A DNA stretch of 22,754 nucleotides from a virus. Positions within the stretch are counted from its first letter, which is position 1, and each line of letters starts with the position of its first letter. A program made the translations under genes and the position numbers. Below are positions 14,997-21,680 of the stretch, in pieces. The stretch lies in the IMG/VR virus record IMGVR_UViG_3300031746_000184, positions 1-22,754 of that record. One strand, 5' to 3'. Below the pieces are notes generated by a model, which saw only the letters and a program-made list of their open reading frames with translations, was not told where the DNA came from and ran no database searches.

Positions 14997-15626
14997 ATGA
15001 TAACGGTTTTAACGAGATTTCAAAATGTAAAGATTGAAGGAATTGAATTAGATACAGTTCTTTCTGAAACTCATAGTTATTCTAATCAAATAACAGTGCA
15101 TCCAATTGAGGGGGATGATATAGACACTGATAATGTACAACGAACTCCCGAAGAGTTAACAATTGAGGGAGTGTCTTCGGATACTCCATTAAGAGAAATT
15201 AATCAGGATTTACAAAAACAAGCATTATCCAGCGGACGGGTTCAAGTCGTATTTAATAAGCTCCTTGAATATGGTGGATTTGAAGTAAATCAGTATAACA
15301 GTAAAAAATTGCAGGTAAAGAAAATACCAAAGATATTGACAGTAGTCACCGGATTAAAGGTTTATACAAGTATGGTGATTACTCAATTGACAATTCCAAG
15401 GGTCCCTGGCTCTGGATATGGTTTATCATTTACTGTGACATTTACAAAAATTAATAAAGTTAATACTCAATTTGTTAGTGGAATTAATCTTGTGTCAGAT
15501 AAGGCTGGAACTGGAACACAAGACGAGGTATCAAATACAACAGATAAAGGATTGCAGGATAAAAAGAAAGAACCGTCTGAATCTACATTGTACAAGTATA
15601 CGTTTGGGCTTTTTGAGAAAAAGTAG
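14997..15626 (+). CDS. Dit-like baseplate/distal tail protein
   Basis: The 209-residue protein directly follows the tape measure, as Dit-like and baseplate-initiator proteins do. The N-terminal half has the family-type pattern DTVLSETHSYSNQITVHPIEGDDIDTDNVQRTPEELTIEG (residues about 19-58; described here by its key segments SNQITVHPIEG and RTPEELTIEG), a beta-rich sandwich. VVTGLKVYTSMVITQLTIPR and YGLSFTVTFTKI follow near 115-155. The last third is Lys/Ser/Thr-rich and likely flexible. Such proteins nucleate the baseplate around the tube end. The start overlaps nothing and lacks a strong ribosome site, so it is probably coupled to the tape measure. Its stop codon lies inside the left arm of the downstream hairpin. 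Confidence 0.7.
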   Translation: MITVLTRFQNVKIEGIELDTVLSETHSYSNQITVHPIEGDDIDTDNVQRTPEELTIEGVSSDTPLREINQDLQKQALSSGRVQVVFNKLLEYGGFEVNQYNSKKLQVKKIPKILTVVTGLKVYTSMVITQLTIPRVPGSGYGLSFTVTFTKINKVNTQFVSGINLVSDKAGTGTQDEVSNTTDKGLQDKKKEPSESTLYKYTFGLFEKK

Positions 15627-15703
15627 GCTATTACAGGGGTTATTATAAGCTTATTAGGGAAGGTACAATAAGGGTAATGGGCGGTTGCCTACTTTTATTT
15701 TTT
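15619..15703 (+). terminator. Long-loop terminator-like structure overlapping the Dit stop codon
   Basis: AAAAGTAGGC (15619-15628) pairs perfectly with GCCTACTTTT (15687-15696), followed by ATTTTTTT. The enclosed 58 bases contain the perfect palindrome ATAAGCTTAT (15645-15654) and several GGG tracts. A shorter rival hairpin, TGGGC-GGTT-GCCTA, would use the same right arm, so two exclusive folds are possible. Whether it stops RNA polymerase is uncertain because of the large loop. Confidence 0.45.
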
Positions 15704-15724
15704 TAGGTTGTTAAACCGACTGTA

Positions 15725-15753
15725 TTGTCTCTATAACTTAAATAAAGTATAAG
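15725..15753 (+). promoter_or_regulatory. Sigma70-like promoter candidate before the baseplate plug gene
   Basis: TTGTCT (15725-15730) and TATAAG (15748-15753) are separated by 17 bases, the ideal spacing. The ATG at 15761 begins only 7 bases after the -10 box and has no Shine-Dalgarno, so the message could be leaderless or nearly so. The box matches are imperfect and the region is AT-rich. Confidence 0.35.
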
Positions 15754-15760
15754 TAATACT

Positions 15761-16081
15761 ATGTATACAATTCCGTTCTCAAACAATGCTTCTTTTACCG
15801 AAGAAATTGAACTGGATTCGGCTTTATATAAATTTCATTTCTATTATAATACTCGAGAAGGAAGTTGGTCTTTTAATATTTTCGACCGAATAGGAAATGC
15901 TATTCTATACGGTAAGAAGATTGTACTTCATTTTAATTTGCTAAAGTTATTTTCAAATAGCTTTTTTCCTCAAGGTATTCTTGCAGCGATTGACCAGTCA
16001 GGTAATTTGAAACCTATAAGTAGAGATGATTTTATTAATGGTAGATTAAATCTTGTATACATAGAGAAAGATGAACTGTAA
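15761..16081 (+). CDS. Baseplate plug protein (Pam3 gp18-like)
   Basis: The 106-residue protein begins MYTIPFSNNASFTEEIELD, then LYKFHFYYNTREGSWSFNIF and GKKIVLHFNLL, with GILAAIDQSGNLKPISRDDF and a closing LVYIEKDEL. This ordering is that of the small baseplate plug family defined in cyanophage Pam3, which closes the tube at the baseplate before infection. It lies between Dit-like and hub genes, as in those phages. No ribosome site is visible before ATG 15761; a short inverted repeat AGTAT/ATACT (15746-15760) abuts the start. Its stop overlaps the next ATG by 1 base. The name is from family recognition and not confirmed by alignment. Confidence 0.7.
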   Translation: MYTIPFSNNASFTEEIELDSALYKFHFYYNTREGSWSFNIFDRIGNAILYGKKIVLHFNLLKLFSNSFFPQGILAAIDQSGNLKPISRDDFINGRLNLVYIEKDEL

Positions 16082-16974
16082 TGTTTTCTCCAGTGATTAA
16101 GGTTGAAATTTCAAATCAAGACGGCGGATTAACCGTTATTACTGATTTGGATATGTCCTTTACAATTACAAAAACGGCAGGGAAGGAAGAAAATACTCTT
16201 TCTTTACAGATATTTAATTTATCAGATACGGTTAAAAATAGAATATCAAAAGACAATGGAACTATTCTTTTAAGAGCTGGATATGAAGATGAGATGCCAC
16301 TCCAAATTATATTTAAAGGAGATATCTGCTTTACCCAATTGGTTGTGCAAAAACCGGAACGAGTCTTTACGATAGAAGCTTTAGATGGAAATAAGTTATT
16401 AAAGGCTACAAAAGCGGTTTATTCTTTTAAGTCTGGAAGTACTGGAAAACAGATTTTAAATTATTTAATTAAAAACCATAATATTAAAATGAGGTCAGAC
16501 ATAGATTTACTTCCGATATTAGATAAGCAATATTTAACTGGAAGTAATTTTAATGGGATTCTTTTAAATGCTTTAAATAATATATGTTCTGATTTAAATT
16601 TAAAATGGTCGATTCAGAACGGGTTATTAGTGTTCTGGGATAAGAAAAAATTAAATGGAACATTAAAGGGTCGAATTTATTTATCAAAAGATACTGGATT
16701 AATTGGAAGCCCTGAAGAAGTTAAAATAAAAGATGAGGAGACTTCTTCTTCTTCTTCGGAAGAAGGCTCTGTTCCAAAAAATAACTTTAGAAAAGGTTGG
16801 CAAATTACAAGTTTATTACATCCGTCTATAGAACCTGGAAGTATTATCACGGTGTCGTCATTAAAATTTACGAATACTGTTATTGTCAGAGCAGTTGATG
16901 TAAATCATACTGGTTCTAATATTGCTGGAGGAGAAAACGTAACAAGCTTTACTTCAGAGGTATATAATGAGTAA
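16081..16974 (+). CDS. Baseplate hub protein (gpD/gp44-type)
   Basis: The 297-residue protein has features of tail hub proteins: N-terminal beta strands with EISNQDGGL and SFTITKTAGKEENTLSLQIFNLSD (about 25-48, described by the key piece ENTLSLQIFNLS), then AGYEDEMPLQIIFKGDI and FTIEALDGNKLL, then a domain with GKQILNYLIKNHNI, and LLNALNNICSDLNLKWSIQNGLLVFWDK. The C-terminal part has a run of serines (about 222-226) and a beta domain containing HPSIEPGSIITVSS. Such hubs join the tube to the spike. It overlaps the plug gene by 1 base and the spike gene by 8 bases. Codon use is AT-rich like its neighbours. Confidence 0.75.
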   Translation: MFSPVIKVEISNQDGGLTVITDLDMSFTITKTAGKEENTLSLQIFNLSDTVKNRISKDNGTILLRAGYEDEMPLQIIFKGDICFTQLVVQKPERVFTIEALDGNKLLKATKAVYSFKSGSTGKQILNYLIKNHNIKMRSDIDLLPILDKQYLTGSNFNGILLNALNNICSDLNLKWSIQNGLLVFWDKKKLNGTLKGRIYLSKDTGLIGSPEEVKIKDEETSSSSSEEGSVPKNNFRKGWQITSLLHPSIEPGSIITVSSLKFTNTVIVRAVDVNHTGSNIAGGENVTSFTSEVYNE

Positions 16975-17680
16975 CTCTGGAGAGTTTATTAAAGTCATTG
17001 AAAATATTGTATTAAATATACTTAATGGTTCTATTCATACTTGCCTTCCAGGGAAAATAACTTCTTATGATTCTAAGACACGGAAGGCAACGGTTCAACC
17101 ATTAATAAAAAAGAAATATCTGGACGGAACAACTGCAAGTTATAAACCGGTTGAAGCCGTTCCAGTTTTATTTTTTGGTATTGGAAACAGTGGAATAAGG
17201 CTTCCTGAAAGCCAATACAAAGGTAAATCGGTTTTATTAGTTGTCTCGGAGCGATCGTTAGATACATGGCTTGTTGGTAATGGGAAAGAGGTTACTCCTC
17301 AGTCAAATAGAAAATTTGATATTTCTGATTGTATTGCTATTATATCTCTAAATACATTTTCCAATAAAGATATTGGAGGTAATAATTTAGAGGTTTATTA
17401 TAAAGACAGTGTAATTAGAATAAAACCAAATGGAGATATTGAGCTTGGATTAAATACTTTCAAAAAATTAATAAATGAAAGCTTTGCTGACTTGTTTGAC
17501 AATCATGTTCATACTGTTTCCGTTGCTGGGACTCCTTTGGCACAGACTGGAGTAACTTCGAGTCCTTCAAAACTAACGGGTATTCTTCCAGTGGCTGTTC
17601 CAGCGGTTCCGACAGTTCAACATTTATTTAATGATAGTATTATGGATAATCATAAGACAGAAAAAGTAAAGGCTGAATAA
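16967..17680 (+). CDS. Baseplate spike / central puncturing protein (gp138/gpV-like)
   Basis: The 237-residue protein begins with a helix, then an OB-fold-like domain: HTCLPGKITSYDSKTRKATVQPLI (residues about 23-46, key piece GKITSYDSKTRKATVQPL), VPVLFFGIGNSGIRLP and GKSVLLVVSERSLDTWLVG. A beta-stalk segment (NLEVYYKDSVIRIKPNGDI) follows, then NHVHTVSVAG near residue 177, an HxH motif of the kind that binds iron at the tip of gpV and gp138 spikes. Such trimeric spikes pierce the outer membrane. It sits between hub and receptor-region genes as expected. The C-terminal part with many Pro/Val/Thr residues after HVHT is longer than a minimal spike tip. Confidence 0.78.
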   Translation: MSNSGEFIKVIENIVLNILNGSIHTCLPGKITSYDSKTRKATVQPLIKKKYLDGTTASYKPVEAVPVLFFGIGNSGIRLPESQYKGKSVLLVVSERSLDTWLVGNGKEVTPQSNRKFDISDCIAIISLNTFSNKDIGGNNLEVYYKDSVIRIKPNGDIELGLNTFKKLINESFADLFDNHVHTVSVAGTPLAQTGVTSSPSKLTGILPVAVPAVPTVQHLFNDSIMDNHKTEKVKAE

Positions 17681-18411
17681 TGGATTACAAGTTTACTGAA
17701 AAATTGCCGGAAAACCGCTTGCTCTGGGATAAGTGCCTGATAAGTTCAGACGGAGTATATGCAATAGCTTTAGGAGAAAATCAATTATATATATCCAATA
17801 ATTCCGGGGATACATGGGTGAGGCCTGCGGATACTTTGATTTTTAATTTTATTGATTATATAGCAATAGATAAATCAGGTCAATATATGTTCGCCGCCAG
17901 TATTGGAATAACAGAAGAAAATGGAAAATTATATCTATCTGTTAACTATGGAGTAAATTGGACTGAGATAACAACCTGGCCAGGATACGAGGATGGAAAA
18001 ATAATAGAGGGAATAGGTATAAATAGTAATGGTACGGAAATTTTTATCTGTTATCATACTGACGTAGATTATCCAAACGGTGAAACCTTTTATTACAGTT
18101 CCGTAAATTTGGGAGTAGACTGGGTTGAACTTACGGTGCCTTCAGTAATCTCTGAGGGTAATGCCCAGGCGTGGTTTTTTGCGAACGAGGACTCAACGAT
18201 AATACATATCTATTATGAATATGGAGTTTTCCGTTCCGACAATCACGGTACGGATTGGACTGCCATATATGTTGCCTCCTCGATGGGGAAAGAGGGAATG
18301 TTTTCCGTCAGTGAGGACGGAGTGACAATGTTAATAAACGATTATAACATATTATATTTATCAGTAAACAGCGGTGCGGATTGGGTTGAACTTCCCGATT
18401 TGCTGTTATAG
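17680..18411 (+). CDS. Asp-box (BNR) beta-propeller protein, first part
   Basis: The 243-residue protein contains five Asp-box-like repeats of the type S-x-x-x-G-x-x-W: SNNSGDTW (39-46), SVNYGVNW (87-94), SVNLGVDW (141-148), SDNHGTDW (186-193) and SVNSGADW (228-235), spaced about 42-54 residues apart. Asp boxes mark blades of sialidase/sortilin-type propellers, often carbohydrate-binding, so a receptor-binding or tail-fibre role is plausible. It has no catalytic signature I can recognise. It starts on the spike stop (TAATG) and ends at TAG 18409-18411; a further Asp-box ORF follows in the same frame after two stops, so it is probably the first part of a larger propeller. Confidence 0.7.
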   Translation: MDYKFTEKLPENRLLWDKCLISSDGVYAIALGENQLYISNNSGDTWVRPADTLIFNFIDYIAIDKSGQYMFAASIGITEENGKLYLSVNYGVNWTEITTWPGYEDGKIIEGIGINSNGTEIFICYHTDVDYPNGETFYYSSVNLGVDWVELTVPSVISEGNAQAWFFANEDSTIIHIYYEYGVFRSDNHGTDWTAIYVASSMGKEGMFSVSEDGVTMLINDYNILYLSVNSGADWVELPDLLL

Positions 18412-18420
18412 GAATAATTT

Positions 18421-18690
18421 ATGCCAACAGAACCGAACGATGTTGTTACTTGTAAAGTGAACCTCGATGGGACAAAGTTATTTGTTTTGCGATGGTATAA
18501 ACTATTTGTATCTTTTGATAACGGAGAAACATGGACGGAAGTGACAAATCTACCAGAAGTTCCGGAACAAATAATAGTTCCTGGTAATCCTACGATTACT
18601 TGGAATCACTTATGGAAATCTATGGATGCCAGCGATGATGGTAAAAAATTAATAGCTGCAATAAAAGCTTTTGCGGTTATAGGGGATTAA
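18421..18690 (+). CDS. Asp-box propeller, second part (same frame, after two stop codons)
   Basis: The 89-residue product lies in the same frame as the upstream propeller gene, after TAG 18409 and TAA 18415. It has a sixth Asp box, SFDNGETW (31-38). Counting through the stops gives 50 residues from the fifth box, the same period as within the first gene. It has a modest ribosome site (TAGGA, 18409-18413) and its own ATG 18421, so it may be separately translated as a sixth blade. Whether this is a natural split or a decayed fusion cannot be decided here. KLIAAIKAFAVIGD closes it. Confidence 0.55.
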   Translation: MPTEPNDVVTCKVNLDGTKLFVLRWYKLFVSFDNGETWTEVTNLPEVPEQIIVPGNPTITWNHLWKSMDASDDGKKLIAAIKAFAVIGD

Positions 18691-18693
18691 TCA

Positions 18694-20181
18694 ATGTTAA
18701 CAATTTTTGTTGATTTAGATATAAATACACCGGAAGGTTTAGGCACTGTTGAAAGTCCGGCTAATTTACAACAATTATATGATAATGATGATTGGTATTA
18801 CTCCTACAGTGACGGTACTATTTACAAAATGAGGGGAGTCTACCGGTATACCGGAGAGCAGCAATTACAGATCAACCTTGAAAGTTGGATGCATTATACC
18901 GCTAATAGTAACGCACAAAAAATATTCGAGGCATGGGATCTATCAACATACGGACAATGGGGTTTTGTCGGTAATGAATTATTTGTAAATGTTAATATCG
19001 GTACAAAAAAAGATGCCCAGTTAGTAGTTATGAGGGATTATTTTATTTGCACAAACACTTATAAATTCACAGCGGAGGGTTCCTCTTCTGAAGGAGCAAA
19101 ATATGAACATAGGAACGCATACATTAATACAAATTTCTTTCATTCAATAGCATCCGAAGGCACGGAGGAAATAGATTGGTTAGGTTGTAGTATTATACCG
19201 AAAGTTAACGAAGATGGTGAGGCATATATTGATTTTGACCCTCTCCATGTAAATGCTTTACAACGGTTTTATTATAGTTACTTTGGAGAATATTATCATA
19301 ATAAATATACTGGAACTCCTACTCAAAACGCTTGGCATAATATTCATCCTAATTATCTTAAGTTTTATAATTGCTATTTCGAAAACGGATTAAATGATGA
19401 AGTTGGGGCATATATTAATGATTCTTTATTTACTCTTGGTGGGGCTGAAGTAATTGACAAGGACAATATAGGTCATGTTTCATCAATTCCTATTCCAAGT
19501 GCTAAGAATCTTTCTATCGCATTTAGAACTCGTTATCAATATCTATTATTTGATCTACCTAAAATTACTAATCCAGTAATTCTTTCGGATTTTATAACTA
19601 AAAATATTAACAAAGGTTTGTTTGGGGATAATAGAATTGCAATTGGTGCGTTTGAATTTTCAGAAGAATTAGAAGATGTAGGGCAGGGTGGACTTTTATT
19701 TATGGCGGAGCTGGAAGATGATATACCGGTACCGGTACCACGCCCAGTACTTATATCTAAAACAAAATTACAGGTAACTTTTAAAGCTCAATCCAAATAT
19801 GGAGAATTAGTTTTCATTGGTAAATTGACAATACCTCCTCTTGGAACAGAACAAGAAGAGGGGTTAAAGGTTTACTATAGTAGAGAAAAAACAGATTCTT
19901 GTGATTTACGATTAGGATCCAACCACGATTTACTAATAGTTAATAATGATTTTGACTTTGTTTATAATATTGACAAGGTTCGTCAGAATTTAAAAATAAG
20001 ATTGCAGAGTTTTATAAATGATTGGTACTTGGATATTACAGACGGGATAGACTACTATGGCATTATTTTTGTAAAAGACCCAGATATGAATCTTATTGAT
20101 AGTGTTATTAAAACAATAATTTTAGAGACTGACGGCATTATTGAAATCCTTGAATATAATTCTCAAATACAAAGAGATTAA
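18694..20181 (+). CDS. Beta-helix-like tail protein fused to a gp25/gpW-like baseplate wedge domain
   Basis: The 495-residue protein looks like a fusion. The N-terminal about 340 residues have the texture of right-handed beta-helix or adhesin proteins (repeated short strands such as LKFYNCYFENGLN, INDSLFTLGG, and a closing DNRIAIGAFEFSEEL). A Pro/Val linker (IPVPVPRP, about 345-352) and a short beta region follow. The last about 93 residues (403-495) match the GPW/gp25-type baseplate wedge: SNHDLLIVNNDFDFVYNIDKVRQNLKIRLQSFINDWYLDI (key pieces DFVYNIDKVRQNL and FINDWYLDITDGIDYYG) and VIKTIILETDGIIEI. The gp25 domain normally stands alone next to gpJ, which is indeed the next gene. The domain boundary is estimated by eye. 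Confidence 0.7.
   Translation: MLTIFVDLDINTPEGLGTVESPANLQQLYDNDDWYYSYSDGTIYKMRGVYRYTGEQQLQINLESWMHYTANSNAQKIFEAWDLSTYGQWGFVGNELFVNVNIGTKKDAQLVVMRDYFICTNTYKFTAEGSSSEGAKYEHRNAYINTNFFHSIASEGTEEIDWLGCSIIPKVNEDGEAYIDFDPLHVNALQRFYYSYFGEYYHNKYTGTPTQNAWHNIHPNYLKFYNCYFENGLNDEVGAYINDSLFTLGGAEVIDKDNIGHVSSIPIPSAKNLSIAFRTRYQYLLFDLPKITNPVILSDFITKNINKGLFGDNRIAIGAFEFSEELEDVGQGGLLFMAELEDDIPVPVPRPVLISKTKLQVTFKAQSKYGELVFIGKLTIPPLGTEQEEGLKVYYSREKTDSCDLRLGSNHDLLIVNNDFDFVYNIDKVRQNLKIRLQSFINDWYLDITDGIDYYGIIFVKDPDMNLIDSVIKTIILETDGIIEILEYNSQIQRD
19728..19739 (+). repeat. 12-bp perfect palindrome in the linker coding sequence
   Basis: GGTACCGGTACC is self-complementary and sits in the IPVPVPRP linker codons. It probably reflects a repeated Pro/Val codon pair and not a regulatory site. 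Confidence 0.6.
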
Positions 20182-20204
20182 CATATAATAGGAAGAAGGA
20201 TTTT

Positions 20205-21656
20205 ATGGCTTACGGATTAACCCCAGTAGGATTTAACCAAAAAAGATTTCCAGAGGTTGAACAGGAACTTAAGGAGAGTACGATTTCAAAATTTCCAAAT
20301 ATAATGACAACTCCGGGTTCGGTTAACGGTATATTTATAAGTATATTTTCAAAACCGATTTCTGATATATGGGAAGCTCTTGCGGCGCTCTATCATGCTT
20401 TGCATCCTTCAGAAGCCGAAAATATTAATTTGGATTATATTGTCGAATATAATGGATTGACTCGCTTAAAGGCTCTTCCAACAGTTACCGAAATTATTTT
20501 GACTGGAAGTTCCGGGACGGTTGTTCCAGCGGAAACAACTCTATTTAAATCAACTGTAAATAATTCAATTCATAAACTTGCGGAACAAATTGAATTGTCA
20601 AATACTAATTTAAAAGAATGTATCATTACAATCGTGGAAGTTATTGCTGACGAGGATTATACGATTACTGTGGACGAACACGAATATATATATACTGCAC
20701 AACAAGGTGATTCTATTGAGGACGTTATAGCTGGATTAATCAAAGAGATAACTGATTTTCAGGAATCAACTATCAGTGCTGAAGAATATGGTATTGGTTG
20801 TAGACTTACAGCAAAGCTTGATGGATTTACAATAGGAGTAACCGAAAATATTATTTTCTGGAATATTGGTATTGCTCACTCTGTTGTTTTAGATTCAATT
20901 GCAGTGACCGAGTCTGATATTACAGAAGTAGAAACACTAATCAGCGGATTAGATTCCGTGGACAATTTACTTCCAGGGATTCCTGGAAGGAAAGTTGAAA
21001 CGGATACTGAATTAAGGATACGTCGAGAAGAGGCATTAACTGTTGGTGGTGGTGGTGGTTCTTTAGATTCGATATGTGCAAAACTACTTGATGAAGTTGA
21101 CTTGGTTACATTTGTAAAGGGTTATCAAAATCAGACTTCCGAAGAAGTAGACGGGCGTCCACCCCACTCTTTTGAAATAGTTATTTCGGGTGGGGACGAG
21201 ACAGAAATAGCTGAGAAAATATGGAGTTTAAAACCAGCTGGAATTCAAACATTTGGTAATACTGAAGTGGAAATTACTGATTCGGTAGGGGGACTTCAGA
21301 AGGTTTATTTTTCTGTACCTGAAGAAAAATATGTCTGGCTCCAAATAACCTTAACAAAGTATACTGATGATGGAGTTTATCCATTGAATGGTAATGCTAT
21401 GATTAAGGCTGGAATTATTAATCAGGGTGCTGATATTGGTATAGGGATAGATGTGATACCTGATAAATTTAAGAGCTCGGTTTTTTATTCAAGTCCTGGA
21501 ATAGCAATACCAGGTATAGCAGAAGTAATTATTGAAGCAGCAATAAGTGATGATCCAGAAGCTGAACCGCAAGATTTCTCTTCAGACAGGATTATAATTG
21601 AAGAAAATGAAATTGCTTTGTTTGATAATAATCGCATAGAAATTATTGAAATATAA
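20205..21656 (+). CDS. Baseplate J-like protein
   Basis: The 483-residue protein is of the gpJ/Mu gp47 baseplate family that, with the gp25-like domain upstream, builds the wedge/inner baseplate ring contacting the spike hub. Evidence: GSSGTVVPAETTLFKST (about 102-118), a beta domain (about 130-250), the family signature LPGIPGRKVETDTELRIRRE (about 257-276), a Gly-rich turn GGGGGSLDSICAKLL and a C-terminal domain with AEKIWSLKPAGIQTFGNTEVEI and VYFSVPEEKYVWLQITL. AGGAAGGA precedes ATG 20205. The length is within the usual range. The C-terminal end (SSDRIIIEENEIALFDNNRI) is acidic and unlike the core, possibly an anchor for the tail-fibre protein next door. Confidence 0.88.
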   Translation: MAYGLTPVGFNQKRFPEVEQELKESTISKFPNIMTTPGSVNGIFISIFSKPISDIWEALAALYHALHPSEAENINLDYIVEYNGLTRLKALPTVTEIILTGSSGTVVPAETTLFKSTVNNSIHKLAEQIELSNTNLKECIITIVEVIADEDYTITVDEHEYIYTAQQGDSIEDVIAGLIKEITDFQESTISAEEYGIGCRLTAKLDGFTIGVTENIIFWNIGIAHSVVLDSIAVTESDITEVETLISGLDSVDNLLPGIPGRKVETDTELRIRREEALTVGGGGGSLDSICAKLLDEVDLVTFVKGYQNQTSEEVDGRPPHSFEIVISGGDETEIAEKIWSLKPAGIQTFGNTEVEITDSVGGLQKVYFSVPEEKYVWLQITLTKYTDDGVYPLNGNAMIKAGIINQGADIGIGIDVIPDKFKSSVFYSSPGIAIPGIAEVIIEAAISDDPEAEPQDFSSDRIIIEENEIALFDNNRIEIIEI

Positions 21657-21680
21657 ACAATAAACTATTTAGAGGTAAAT

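Noticed and set aside
21045-21059. GGT-repeat run in the baseplate J gene
   Set aside because: It encodes a Gly turn common in this family; it is too short and coding to treat as a microsatellite.
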